In this document: piece after piece, positions 19,523 to 29,151 of the stretch
Layout: every line of letters starts with the position of its first letter
How positions within the stretch are numbered: position 1 is the stretch's first letter
NCBI GenBank assembly: GCA_030427295.1
Contig: JAUHWS010000005.1
Coordinates: 1 to 50,129 of the forward strand
Length of the DNA: 50,129 nucleotides
From: a bacterium
GTDB taxonomy: Bacteria; Patescibacteriota; Gracilibacteria; UM-FILTER-43-11
Direction: 5' to 3'
Made by a program: the position numbers and the translations under genes
Notes under the pieces: model-generated
What the model saw: the letters and a program-made list of their open reading frames with translations, nothing else
Database searches by the model: none
What the model was told of the DNA's origin: nothing

Positions 19523-21208
19523 ATGCTTGCCATGAAAACTTGTGAACGATGCCAAAATTCTTTCCAAATTCATGACGATGAGAGGGAATTTCTAAAAAAG
19601 ATGGATTTCCAATTTGGGAATCAAACGTTTCGCATCCCTGAACCTGTGCTTTGTCCTGATTGTCGTTCACAGCAACGAGTGAGTCATCGAAATGAACAAA
19701 ATTTCTATCAGAATAAATCGGCAATGTCTGGTAAGCAGCTTATTTCTATTTACGCTCCCGATGTTTCTTGGGGAAGTGACTATAAAGTTTTTACAAAAGA
19801 GGAGTGGAATAGTGACGACTGGGATCCTCTTGAATATGGTCGCGATTTTGATTTCAATCGGCCTTTTTTCGAGCAATTTGAAGAGCTTCAGCGTGTTGTT
19901 CCCAAGATTAATTTAGTGGCAGTTGATAATGAAAATAGTCCTTATGTAACGGGGGTGGCTTATTCCAAAAATTGTCATGTGCTTAATTCTTCTGAATATT
20001 GTGAGGATTGCTATTATGGTAAGCTCCTCCAAAAATGTAAGAATGCTGTAGATTGTACTTATCTTTATGATAGCGAGCGTTGTTATGAGTGCTTTAGCGT
20101 CTATAATAGTTACAACTGTGTTCATCTTTCATACAGCTCTAACTGCTCGGATTGTTATTTTTCAGAGAACCTCATCAATTGTAAAAATTGCTTCCTTTGT
20201 ACTAATTTGAAGGATAAGGAATACTACTTTATGAATGAGCCCCTGGATAAGGTTGAATATGAGCGTCGGGTGGCTGAATTCATGGGTTCTCATCGGAATT
20301 TTGAAAAAGCTAAATCGATTTTGGAGGACTTGCGCAAGAAGCGGATTCACAAATATGCCAATATCACGACTTGTGAAAATTCGACGGGTGACTTTTTACA
20401 GAATTCTAAAAATTGTTTGGATTCTTATGATGTGAATGACAGTCAGGATTGTCGCTATATCCAAGTTGGAGTTCAGCTGAAAGACGTTTATGATTGTTCC
20501 AACATGTATATTAAGCCTGAGCTTTGTTACCAAGTGATGGGAGTTCTTGAGACCTATCATGTGGCTTTTTCATTGTATACTTTCCACAGTCAAAATGTTT
20601 TATATTCGGATCAAATTTATAGCTCGAATAATCTTTTTGGCTGCGTAGGGCTTCGACGTAAGGAGTATTGTGTTTTCAACAAGCAATATACTAAAGAAGA
20701 GTATAATGAAGTGGTACCCAAAATTATAGAACACATGAAAAAAACAGGCGAATGGGGTCAGTTTTTTCCTCCAGAAATTGCTTTGGTTGGTTATAATGAT
20801 TCCTTAGCTTCAGAATACTTTCCGCTAGCTAAGGAAGAAGTTGAATCTCATGGTTGGCGTTGGCATGACGATACTTCTTTTTCTGAATATAAGGGTCCTG
20901 AATGTGAGATTCCGGATCATATTGATGAGGTGACGGATGACATTTGTCAGAAGATTTTAAAATGTGAGCAGTCGGGTCGGTTTTATAAAATCATCCCCCA
21001 AGAACTTCGTTTTTATCGGGACATGAAATTGCCCATTCCTCATCTCTCCCCTGATCAGCGTCACAAAAATCGAATGAGTCTTCGTAATCCTCGAAAATTG
21101 TATGATCGCCAATGTGATCAGTGTAGTGCTGAGGTTCAGTCGACGTATTCACCGGATCGTTCAGAAACGATTTATTGTGAGAATTGCTATTTGAAGGAGA
21201 TTTATTGA
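19523..21208 (+). CDS. array paralog P5
   Basis: MLAMKTCERCQNSF...YCVFNKQYTKEEYN...YCENCYLKEIY; MKTC alternative start at 19532. Confidence 0.9.
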   Translation: MLAMKTCERCQNSFQIHDDEREFLKKMDFQFGNQTFRIPEPVLCPDCRSQQRVSHRNEQNFYQNKSAMSGKQLISIYAPDVSWGSDYKVFTKEEWNSDDWDPLEYGRDFDFNRPFFEQFEELQRVVPKINLVAVDNENSPYVTGVAYSKNCHVLNSSEYCEDCYYGKLLQKCKNAVDCTYLYDSERCYECFSVYNSYNCVHLSYSSNCSDCYFSENLINCKNCFLCTNLKDKEYYFMNEPLDKVEYERRVAEFMGSHRNFEKAKSILEDLRKKRIHKYANITTCENSTGDFLQNSKNCLDSYDVNDSQDCRYIQVGVQLKDVYDCSNMYIKPELCYQVMGVLETYHVAFSLYTFHSQNVLYSDQIYSSNNLFGCVGLRRKEYCVFNKQYTKEEYNEVVPKIIEHMKKTGEWGQFFPPEIALVGYNDSLASEYFPLAKEEVESHGWRWHDDTSFSEYKGPECEIPDHIDEVTDDICQKILKCEQSGRFYKIIPQELRFYRDMKLPIPHLSPDQRHKNRMSLRNPRKLYDRQCDQCSAEVQSTYSPDRSETIYCENCYLKEIY

Positions 21209-21312
21209 TCTCTATTGTGGGTCTACCTCGTGAAGGTCTATTGTGGATGCGAGGGTACTGTTTTCTGATGACCACGATAGAACCACGAAAGACCCTCCAT
21301 AGACCTACTAAA
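21209..21312. repeat. CTATTGTGG/CCACGATAGA hairpin repeat, copy downstream of P5
   Basis: ctctattgtgggtctacc...ggtctattgtgg...ccacgatagaaccacgaaagaccctcc. Confidence 0.65.
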
Positions 21313-21339
21313 TAAATTATTAGTTTAACTGAATTGACC

Positions 21340-21555
21340 ATGAGATTATTGCCCACCCTTTTTGCTACAAGTTTAGCTTTAAGTAGTTGCCCTAAATCTA
21401 AAAATTCTGAACCTGCTGATACTCATTCCCAATGTATTGAAACAAGTCGAGAAAAAATCATGAGGGTTGATCAGAATAAAGGTCGTTTAACTCGAACAAA
21501 ATATTCTCGCTTAAATCATCCTACTGACGTTAAAACATATACTGATTTTAACTAG
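21340..21555 (+). CDS. small putative lipoprotein just upstream of P6
   Basis: MRLLPTLFATSLALSSCPKSKNSE, lipobox-like; stop 10 bp before the P6 ATG. Confidence 0.45.
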   Translation: MRLLPTLFATSLALSSCPKSKNSEPADTHSQCIETSREKIMRVDQNKGRLTRTKYSRLNHPTDVKTYTDFN

Positions 21556-21565
21556 TATTTTTTTT

Positions 21566-23215
21566 ATGAAAACCTGTTCTCAATGTCACTCATCGTTTGA
21601 AATTTTTCCTGAAGATCGGGCGTTTTATGAAAAAATGGAGGTGCCCGAGCCGACATTTTGTCCACTTTGCCGGATGCAACGACGATTGAGTTACCGCAGT
21701 GAGCGGTTTTTGTATCATCGTAAGTGTGATCTAACGGGTAAGCAGATTATTTCGACCTATCCCCATGATTCGAAGTGGCCTGTTTATAATATTGATGATT
21801 GGTGGGGAGACCAATGGGATCCGATGGATTACGGGCGTGATTTTGATTTCACGCGTCCTTTTTTTGAGCAGTTTTTTGAACTCCGTAATCAAGTGCCCCG
21901 TTTAGCTCTTATTCAACAAAAACCGATGGAAAATAGTGATTATTGCAATGCGGCGAGCTTGAATAAGAATTGCTACTTGGTTTTTTCAACGAACCGTTGT
22001 GAGGATTGCTATTATGGATCCTGGGTGAATCAATGTCGTAATGTAGTTGATGCATTGAATATCAATACATCAGAGCTTTGTTATGAGTGTGTTGGTTGCA
22101 GTGATTGTTATAATGTTAAATACTCTATTGATTCAAATAATTGTAAAAATTCTGCTTTCTTGAGAGCATGTTCGGGTTGTTCGGATTGTTTTGGTTGTAG
22201 CAATTTAATTAATAAACAGTATTATATTTTTAATAAAGCTCATACAAAAGAACAGTACGAAGCCTTTATGAAAGAGGTAGATTTGGGAAGCTATGAAGTG
22301 GTCGAAAAAATTAAAGCCAGACTAGATGATGAGCTTTTGGATTTGATTGTTAAGGCTTTTCAAGGTGTTAATAATGAAAACTCTGTTGGTAATTATTTAC
22401 GTCAGTGCAAAGACTGTTACTCGTGTTTTGAGTGTGATAACTCAGAATCCCTTCGATATTGTTATTGTTTGGAGGGGGTGAATCATTGTATGGATTACAG
22501 CTATTGGGGTGTGGGGGCTAGTTGGGTTTATGAAACTCAAGCTTCTGGATATCAGGTGAACAATATTCGTTTTTGTAATTTGAGTTGGAATAATTGTAGT
22601 AACCTAACATATTGTGATCATTGTCATCATACTCAAGATTCCTTCGGTTGCGTTGGCCTTCGCAATAAACAGTATTGCATTTTGAATAAACAATACTCCA
22701 AAGAAGAATACGGAGTCTTGGTTCCCAAAATCATTGAACACATGAAGTCCACGGGTGAATGGGGGGAGTTTTTTCCTACCAAGGATAGTATTTATGCCTA
22801 CAACGAAACTTTGGCTTATGAGCAAATCCCGCTTTCCAAAGAAGAGGTTTTAGAGCGTGGTTGGCAGTGGCGCGATGAACAGGAAACGATGAGCTATAAG
22901 GGGCCCAAGGTTGTGATTCCTGATCATATAAAAGAGGTCGAAGATTCCATTGTAAGCGAGATTCTGATTTCTGAAAAATCGGGCAAGCCTTATAAAATAA
23001 TTCCTCAAGAACTTAAATTTTACCGTGAAAACAATATTCCTATTCCTCGATTAACCCCTGATGAGCGCCATTGGGAGCGTCTCAAAAAACGTAACCCTCG
23101 GGTTTTATTCGATCGAAACTGTGAAAAATGCGATAAAGCGATTCAGACCACTTATGCGCCTGATCGGCCTGAGAAGGTGTATTGTGAGAGTTGCTATTTG
23201 AAGGAAGTCTACTAA
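21566..23215 (+). CDS. array paralog P6
   Basis: MKTCSQCHSSFEIFPEDR...YCILNKQYSKEEYG...YCESCYLKEVY. Confidence 0.9.
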   Translation: MKTCSQCHSSFEIFPEDRAFYEKMEVPEPTFCPLCRMQRRLSYRSERFLYHRKCDLTGKQIISTYPHDSKWPVYNIDDWWGDQWDPMDYGRDFDFTRPFFEQFFELRNQVPRLALIQQKPMENSDYCNAASLNKNCYLVFSTNRCEDCYYGSWVNQCRNVVDALNINTSELCYECVGCSDCYNVKYSIDSNNCKNSAFLRACSGCSDCFGCSNLINKQYYIFNKAHTKEQYEAFMKEVDLGSYEVVEKIKARLDDELLDLIVKAFQGVNNENSVGNYLRQCKDCYSCFECDNSESLRYCYCLEGVNHCMDYSYWGVGASWVYETQASGYQVNNIRFCNLSWNNCSNLTYCDHCHHTQDSFGCVGLRNKQYCILNKQYSKEEYGVLVPKIIEHMKSTGEWGEFFPTKDSIYAYNETLAYEQIPLSKEEVLERGWQWRDEQETMSYKGPKVVIPDHIKEVEDSIVSEILISEKSGKPYKIIPQELKFYRENNIPIPRLTPDERHWERLKKRNPRVLFDRNCEKCDKAIQTTYAPDRPEKVYCESCYLKEVY

Positions 23216-23312
23216 TCTCTATTGTGAGTCCACTTCCGTGGCTCTATTGTGGTTGTACAAAATACTGCTATTTTGATGAATTACGATAGACCCTCAAAAG
23301 ACCTTCAATGGC
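23216..23312. repeat. CTATTGTGG hairpin repeat, copy downstream of P6
   Basis: ctctattgtgagtccac...ctctattgtggttg...acgatagaccctcaaaagaccttc. Confidence 0.6.
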
Positions 23313-23321
23313 TACGATTGT

Positions 23322-24071
23322 TTACCTTCCCATTTTCCACGCCCACTCGAACATGGCTCGGTAGGTTTTGGCAATTTCCTCACTTTCAATCACGATGGCA
23401 AAAATATGGTTTTTGAGGGAGAAGATGACGAGTTTGTTTTCGTAGATCACGTTGTCGGTGAATCCGAATTCAAATTCATTGCTTAAATGACGCAGTTGAT
23501 ACCCCTTTTTGTATTCTTTTTTAAAATTTTTTGACCATTGATTGGTGGTTTTACTTCTGTAGTGTAGTTCTCGAATTTTAATGGTTTTGAGTTTTGAAAT
23601 GGATTCTTTAAAGTTGTTCATCACCTCTGGAACTTCTTTATGAATGGCATCCACATTGGCAAAAAACAAGGCTTCCGCTCCGTTTTTTAGAGCGCTGAAC
23701 ATGTCTTTGTATACCAGATTCATGCCCGCTTTGTTTTCGAAGACTTGAATCCTGGGTTTACTTTTACTTTGGTGATAAAGGGCTAAAAGATCCGGCAGGC
23801 TATCTTCCATCTGGCGTTTTTGATCCTGAGCGATTTCGACCAATCGATTGGGATGGATGGCAGCGTATTTTTTACGTTTTCCAATGAGGGTTTCAGATAC
23901 CAATCCTTTTTGAATGAGATCTTCGATGACCAGATAGGCGGTGGGCCGTTTGATTTGACTGATACGAGCAATATCGGTCATTGAGACTTCCCCAATTTCA
24001 AGTAGTTTTAAATAGACTGTTCTTTCTTTTTGGTCTAGGCCAATGTTTTTTAAGCTGGCTTCTATGTTCAT
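23322..24071 (-). CDS. TrmB-like HTH transcriptional regulator (2)
   Basis: 'LKNIGLDQKERTVYLKLLEIGEVSMTDIARISQIKRPTAYLVIEDLIQKGLV'. Confidence 0.85.
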   Translation of the reverse strand: MNIEASLKNIGLDQKERTVYLKLLEIGEVSMTDIARISQIKRPTAYLVIEDLIQKGLVSETLIGKRKKYAAIHPNRLVEIAQDQKRQMEDSLPDLLALYHQSKSKPRIQVFENKAGMNLVYKDMFSALKNGAEALFFANVDAIHKEVPEVMNNFKESISKLKTIKIRELHYRSKTTNQWSKNFKKEYKKGYQLRHLSNEFEFGFTDNVIYENKLVIFSLKNHIFAIVIESEEIAKTYRAMFEWAWKMGR

Positions 24072-24185
24072 GTTTTGAGTTTATCTCATTTCTTTAAAAG
24101 TGTCAATTATTATGACGAATTTTTTATTTAAATTTTATTTTGCTTTATTAATAATATTAATTATAATTTTAATATGTAAAAAATA

Positions 24186-24214
24186 TTGACAATAAATATA
24201 TTATTTGCTATTAT
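24186..24214 (+). promoter_or_regulatory. promoter TTGACA-17-TATTAT upstream of the DUF559/P7 region
   Basis: TTGACA 24186-24191, TATTAT 24209-24214, followed by ctATTCCTG as at 28955. Confidence 0.65.
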
Positions 24215-24269
24215 CTATTCCTGAATTTAATAGAAATTATTATGGGTTTGAAGAAAGATATTTTAGAAG

Positions 24270-24767
24270 CCCCCTCTGCCTCCCCCGAATAAAGTTCCCC
24301 CTCCTTGCAGGAGGAGGGGGCTAGGGGGTGGTTCTTGTTGGAAAATTAATAACTCACTTATTACTCATTTTTATTTACATAATCGGTCTGAGCTCAAACA
24401 AAGGCGTAAGGATTTGAGAAATAATGCTACCCATCCCGAATCTTTGCTTTGGGATCGTTTGAAATCTAAGCAATTAAATGGGCTAAAATTTAGACGTCAG
24501 CATAGTATTGGTCACTATGTTTTGGATTTTTATTGTCCTCAATATAAATTGGCTATTGAGCTTGATGGGCCATCTCATTTTTCTTCGAATGCTAAAAGAT
24601 ATGATAGAGTTCGTCAGGAATATATTGAAGATTGTGATATCCATTTTTTACGATTTACAAATCAAGAGATTTTTGAAAATTTGGAGTCCGTTCTAGAGAA
24701 AATTACTGAATTTATTCACTCTAATTAAAACCACCCCAAACCCCTCCTCCTATGAGGAGGGGTTAAA
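24270..24767. mobile_element. putative hairpin-flanked DUF559 element
   Basis: Left CCCCCTCCTTGCAGGAGGAGGGGG..GGGGTGGTT and right AACCACCCC..CCCCTCCTCCTATGAGGAGGGG flank the DUF559 ORF. Confidence 0.5.
24414..24728 (+). CDS. DUF559-type (Vsr-like) endonuclease-domain protein; reading frame extends upstream without ATG
   Basis: 'NATHPESLLWDRLKSKQLNGLKFRRQHSIGHYVLDFYCPQYKLAIELDGPSH'; in-frame upstream residues LHNRSELKQRRKDLR fit the family N-terminus. Confidence 0.85.
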   Translation: MRNNATHPESLLWDRLKSKQLNGLKFRRQHSIGHYVLDFYCPQYKLAIELDGPSHFSSNAKRYDRVRQEYIEDCDIHFLRFTNQEIFENLESVLEKITEFIHSN

Positions 24768-24785
24768 TTATTAATAAGCTTCCCC

Positions 24786-26474
24786 ATGAAAACTTGCCCA
24801 CAATGCCAAAATATTTTTTCCATTCGCGATGAAGATCGTCAATTTTATGATCAAGTGAGCCCTGTGATTGGGGGGCAAAAGTATTCAATTCCTGAACCGA
24901 CTCATTGTCCTGATTGTCGACATCAGCGGCGTTTGGCCTTTCGCAATGAGCGTCATTTGTACTGGCGCACTTGCGATGGAACGGGGAAGCGTATCCTTTC
25001 TGTCTTTCTTCAAGACGCTCCTTTTAAGGTTTACGATGTTGATCATTGGTATTCGGATGCTTGGGATCCCTTGGAATATGGTCGCGACTTTGATTTTACA
25101 CGTCCTTTTTTTGAGCAGTTTCGGGAATTGATGGAGTCCGTTCCTCAACTTTCTCGCTCCGTGGTTTCTAATACAAATTGTGATTACGTGAATCAGTGTG
25201 GATGGTGTAAAAATTGCTATTTGATTTTTGAAGCTAATGACAATGAAGACTGTCTTTATGCGAATTATATTACCCATTCCAAATCGTCTGTGGATGCGCT
25301 GATGCTTCATTATTCTGAACTGTGCTACGAATCGGTGGATGTTCAAAAGGGTTATAATCTCAAGTATTGTCTGGACAGTTCAAATTGTTCGGACAGTTGG
25401 TTTCTTAAAAATTGTATTGGATCTCGAGATTGCTTTGGGGGCGTCAATCTTAAAAACAAGCAGTATTGTTTTTTTAATGAGCAGCTTACCAAAGAGGAAT
25501 ACGAAAAGCGGATGGCCGACATTGATCTTTCTGATCGCGAGGTGATTCAATCTTATTTTGAAAAATTTAAAGCCTTTCAAAAGGAGCATCCTGTGAAAGC
25601 CCTCAATGGAGTGAGCAATGAAAATTCAACCGGGAATTATTTGGTGAATACTCAAAATTGTTATGATTGTTTTGATGTGACGAACGCTCAAGATTCAGCG
25701 TATGTGGGTTATGGAAATAATCTCAAAAAAGTTTATGACATGACGGTTTTTGGGGCCTCTGGGGTAGAGTTTTGTTACGAGGTACACGAAGTGGGGGATA
25801 AGGTGAATAATACTTTATTTGCGGATCAGTGTTGGTCGGATTGTTACAACGTTCTTTATTCTAAATTGTGCTTGAACAATTCTCATGATCTTTTTGGTTG
25901 TGTGGGTTTGAAGAAAAAGCAGTATTGTATTTTGAATAAGCAATACTCCAAAGAAGAATACGAAGTCTTGGTTCCCAAAATCATTGAACACATGAAAAAA
26001 ACAGGGGAGTGGGGTGAGTTTTTTCCCGTTCATCTCTCTCCATTTGCTTATAATGAAACCCTGGGGAATGAATATTATCCTTTGGATAAGGATGAGGTTG
26101 AATCGAGGGGGTGGCGTTGGCGAGATGTTACAATTGAAATGCCAGATGTTGAAAAGAAAATCGAAGCCCATCAATTGCCAGATCGAATTGAAGAAGTTCC
26201 CGATGACATTTTGAATTGGGCGATTTTGTGTGAGGTGACGGGGCAGCCGTTCCGGATCACTAAAAAGGAGCTCGATTTTTATCGCCGTCAAAAACTCCCT
26301 ATTCCTCGACGCCATTCTGACCAACGTCACAAAGATCGTTTTGCGTTAAGATCCCCCCGTCATTTGCATGATCGATCTTGTGATGAGTGTGGCACCGCCA
26401 TTCGAAGTTCTCATTCGCCTGATTCAGGTCAGACGGTTTACTGTGAAACATGCTTCCATCGTTTGGTCTATTGA
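24786..26474 (+). CDS. array paralog P7
   Basis: MKTCPQCQNIFSIRDEDR...YCILNKQYSKEEYE...YCETCFHRLVY. Confidence 0.9.
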   Translation: MKTCPQCQNIFSIRDEDRQFYDQVSPVIGGQKYSIPEPTHCPDCRHQRRLAFRNERHLYWRTCDGTGKRILSVFLQDAPFKVYDVDHWYSDAWDPLEYGRDFDFTRPFFEQFRELMESVPQLSRSVVSNTNCDYVNQCGWCKNCYLIFEANDNEDCLYANYITHSKSSVDALMLHYSELCYESVDVQKGYNLKYCLDSSNCSDSWFLKNCIGSRDCFGGVNLKNKQYCFFNEQLTKEEYEKRMADIDLSDREVIQSYFEKFKAFQKEHPVKALNGVSNENSTGNYLVNTQNCYDCFDVTNAQDSAYVGYGNNLKKVYDMTVFGASGVEFCYEVHEVGDKVNNTLFADQCWSDCYNVLYSKLCLNNSHDLFGCVGLKKKQYCILNKQYSKEEYEVLVPKIIEHMKKTGEWGEFFPVHLSPFAYNETLGNEYYPLDKDEVESRGWRWRDVTIEMPDVEKKIEAHQLPDRIEEVPDDILNWAILCEVTGQPFRITKKELDFYRRQKLPIPRRHSDQRHKDRFALRSPRHLHDRSCDECGTAIRSSHSPDSGQTVYCETCFHRLVY

Positions 26475-26480
26475 TGGATC

Positions 26481-28004
26481 TTATTTCTTCGTTTCTTCTT
26501 TTATTTCTTCTTCGATCACTCCTTCTAGGATGAGCATTGCCAAATAGGCGGCGGCATTAATATGTCTATGTTTTCTATTTGGACTTAGAGTCGAGCCTAG
26601 GTCGTGATTTAGTTCGAAATACAATTCTGCTTCTTTTCTTTGCTTCCGTTTTTTTTCAATCTCATCTTTAGTTAAATTTAGTTTTTCAAAATACTCAAAA
26701 TCATATATAAAAAGTTCTAGCTGAGGCCCCGCCTCTCTTTTATTTACTTTAAAAGCTACGCCGTGCGTGTCTGTATTTTGACGGCCGTTTTCAAATATGG
26801 CTTTTTCCATTAGTTTCCCCGCCCTTTTTCTAACTCGCTTGTACTTTATCCTCACGTAATCTTCAAATGTTAATTCAGGTGTTCTTTTTAGCAGAGCGAA
26901 AAACTTCCCTAGGCGGCCGGGCTCTCTTATCCTAAGTGCTTTTTTCACTCGTTCATCATTTAAGTATCTTTTTGCCAGCTCCTTAACTTTTTGATATTCC
27001 TTTTCATATTCTTTTTTGTGATTAGTAACTTCGGCTATAAACTCTTCTTTTGCCACCTCTTCATTCTCTATTAGATCTTCTTCATATTCAAATACGGTGA
27101 ATTGAAATCCATCAGGATAGGTGACAACAGCTACTGGTTTTTCCCAACTTAACTTTATTTCCTCTTTATCAATTCCTTCGTTTTTTTCAAAATGTTGAGC
27201 TACTTTAAACTCTTCTAATGAGCTAAGTCCAGGTTGATGACCTCTTTTTTTGGTGTGTGCGTGTCTGGCTGTTTTTTTCTCTTTTAATATGTATTTTGAC
27301 TCACCTACATCAACTTTGTAAACACGGTCTTTAGATTGTACCCTTTTTTTCCAACGATGAGGTTTTAATAATTCTTCTCTTTTAGCCGGATCATCTGTGT
27401 TTAGGCTTATTAATATCCCGCTGGGGAGCTCAATTTCTCTTCCTGTTGTACTTCTAACATTTTCTTCTTCCTGTATTAACTCTGCACTCAATGCTAGCAT
27501 TTTGACATCTCTGGCAAAACTATAACGTTGGGCGATCATAATTCTTTCAGCATGAGTTATTCCTTTATCAAACGCCCCTAAACTTCCTAGGTCCTCTATT
27601 CTCTCTCTTAAGCCTTCTCCTTTTCGTTCCATCTCATCTCTTTCAAATGCTATTTTCTCTGCAAGGTCAGTATGAGTTTTTGCATGTTTGATGTCTGGGG
27701 AAATCAATTCATCTGGGACTGCTTCGAGGTCTAGATAGGAGCCTAAAATTCCTTTGAATCTATCTCTTAGCTTTCCAATGCGTTGATTGTGTAAATGCTT
27801 TAAAAATTCACCAGGCAGTGTTTCGCTTACGGGGGTATCGACAAAGTCAGCAACCTCCTTTCTCGTTTTACCATTTTTAATCACCTCGCGCCGAATTGCC
27901 TCAGTAACCAATTTCCATTCTCTTTCGATTTCTTTGACGGATTTCCCCACTCTTTCTATGATTGGAGTTCTAGTTTTGATGTGTTCAAATCCTACTATTC
28001 CCAT
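26481..28004 (-). CDS. hypothetical protein with diverged kinase-like features
   Basis: Single 507-aa ORF; 'SKYILKEKKTARH', 'LEEFKVAQHFEK', 'NTDTHGVAFKV...LELFIYDFEYF' resemble a kinase-fold Lys/Glu/catalytic-Asp pattern. Confidence 0.6.
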   Translation of the reverse strand: MGIVGFEHIKTRTPIIERVGKSVKEIEREWKLVTEAIRREVIKNGKTRKEVADFVDTPVSETLPGEFLKHLHNQRIGKLRDRFKGILGSYLDLEAVPDELISPDIKHAKTHTDLAEKIAFERDEMERKGEGLRERIEDLGSLGAFDKGITHAERIMIAQRYSFARDVKMLALSAELIQEEENVRSTTGREIELPSGILISLNTDDPAKREELLKPHRWKKRVQSKDRVYKVDVGESKYILKEKKTARHAHTKKRGHQPGLSSLEEFKVAQHFEKNEGIDKEEIKLSWEKPVAVVTYPDGFQFTVFEYEEDLIENEEVAKEEFIAEVTNHKKEYEKEYQKVKELAKRYLNDERVKKALRIREPGRLGKFFALLKRTPELTFEDYVRIKYKRVRKRAGKLMEKAIFENGRQNTDTHGVAFKVNKREAGPQLELFIYDFEYFEKLNLTKDEIEKKRKQRKEAELYFELNHDLGSTLSPNRKHRHINAAAYLAMLILEGVIEEEIKEETKK

Positions 28005-28101
28005 TTTAAAATTTGATAGAATTCTTATTCTTTCTATTATAGCATATTTCCCTTTTAAAATAAAGCCTCTTGGCTTTTTATTAGTCCTTTTCTGGCTAAA
28101 T

Positions 28102-28875
28102 CTAGTCTAAATTGTTCCACATCTCCTCAAAATAGATTCGAAATGTATCGGCGACGGCTTTACTTTCGATGATGATGCCTGAAGGATAGCCTCCCTCCAT
28201 GTTGGTGTAGGCGACTTTATTGGACCAGCACAGGGTGTCTGTTGGGAAGGTGCCTTTTGATTTTTTCCAGATTTTATATTGGTGTTTAGTGGGTCCATTT
28301 TTGTAGGCTTTTATGATTCGTTCAGTCATTTTGGATTCGGTCATGATGTCCCGCTTAAAGAGTCCTAGCATGTTTAAGTAGACGTTATTCTCTAGAAATC
28401 CTGGGTATGTTTTTTCTAGTTCTTCGGTCGGCCAGATGGTGATTACTTTGCGATTGCATTTTTCTGCATTCATCAAATCCTTTCGTATTTCTTCGTAGAC
28501 CCTTATCATTCCATCCACTCCTTCATAAAAACGAACTTTTGTTTTTTGGGAGGTTCCCATTTTTAAATTTTCAAAGGCACTGGCTGCTTTTTCAAACTCT
28601 TTTTCGGTCTTCTCCCATTGCCGTTTTTTTTGATTGATGTAGGCAATGAGTCCTGAATGTCCCAGTGCTTCATAGTGTTTGACGCCTGACTTTTCAAATT
28701 CTGTGATCAGTCCTTTTTCTAATAGGCTTTCGGTTAAGTCGTAAATATGAGTTCGGGTGATGTCTGTTTCTTTAGCAATGGTTTTAACGGCGGCTGGGCC
28801 CATTTTATAGATCGCCAAGAATACGGCAATTTCTTTTTCTTGGAGATTTAATCGGGATAGTAATGTTTTGAGCAT
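28102..28875 (-). CDS. TrmB-like HTH transcriptional regulator (3)
   Basis: 'LSRLNLQEKEIAVFLAIYKMGPAAVKTIAKETDITRTHIYDLTESLLEKGLITEFEKSGVKHYEAL'; 'KVRFYEGVDGMIRVYEEIRKDL'. Confidence 0.85.
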   Translation of the reverse strand: MLKTLLSRLNLQEKEIAVFLAIYKMGPAAVKTIAKETDITRTHIYDLTESLLEKGLITEFEKSGVKHYEALGHSGLIAYINQKKRQWEKTEKEFEKAASAFENLKMGTSQKTKVRFYEGVDGMIRVYEEIRKDLMNAEKCNRKVITIWPTEELEKTYPGFLENNVYLNMLGLFKRDIMTESKMTERIIKAYKNGPTKHQYKIWKKSKGTFPTDTLCWSNKVAYTNMEGGYPSGIIIESKAVADTFRIYFEEMWNNLD

Positions 28876-28954
28876 TTTTGTAAATTATTTTCGACAGTTA
28901 AATTATATATTTTAATTTTTTGTTTGTAAATAAATATTTTTTTGTAAATTATTC

Positions 28955-28983
28955 TTGACAAATATTTAAAACTCTATTAGATT
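28955..28983 (+). promoter_or_regulatory. promoter TTGACA-17-TAGATT upstream of P8
   Basis: TTGACA 28955-28960; TAGATT 28978-28983, then ATTCCTG. Confidence 0.6.
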
Positions 28984-29012
28984 ATTCCTGTTACTTTGTT
29001 TAGTATTTTTTT

Positions 29013-29104
29013 CATTTCGACCGGAGCAACGCGAAGTGGAGAAATCTCTACTTCATTCATACCGTCTCGTGACTAGTAGAGATTTCTCGACAGGCTCGAA
29101 ATGA
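29013..29104. repeat. ~92-bp imperfect inverted repeat (CATTTCGACC...AGTAGAGATTTCTCGACAGGCTCGAAATG)
   Basis: CATTTCGA...TCGAAATG ends and GAGAAATCTCTACT..AGTAGAGATTTCTC inner arms, between promoter and P8. Confidence 0.75.
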
Positions 29105-29151
29105 AAAGTAATTGAATTGAAATGAAACGTATTTATTCCTAATTAGGTCTC

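Noticed and set aside
24240-24293. Short ORF MGLKKDILEAPSASPE before the DUF559 element as a truncated P-family start
   Set aside because: It shows no similarity to the MKTC family start and is only 16 codons.
25815-26330. Antisense ORFs inside the paralogs and surface genes (also 1556-2332, 12741-13136, 13335-13880, 24885-25346, 30876-31460)
   Set aside because: They lie opposite strongly conserved coding frames, have unlikely composition and no recognisable domain.
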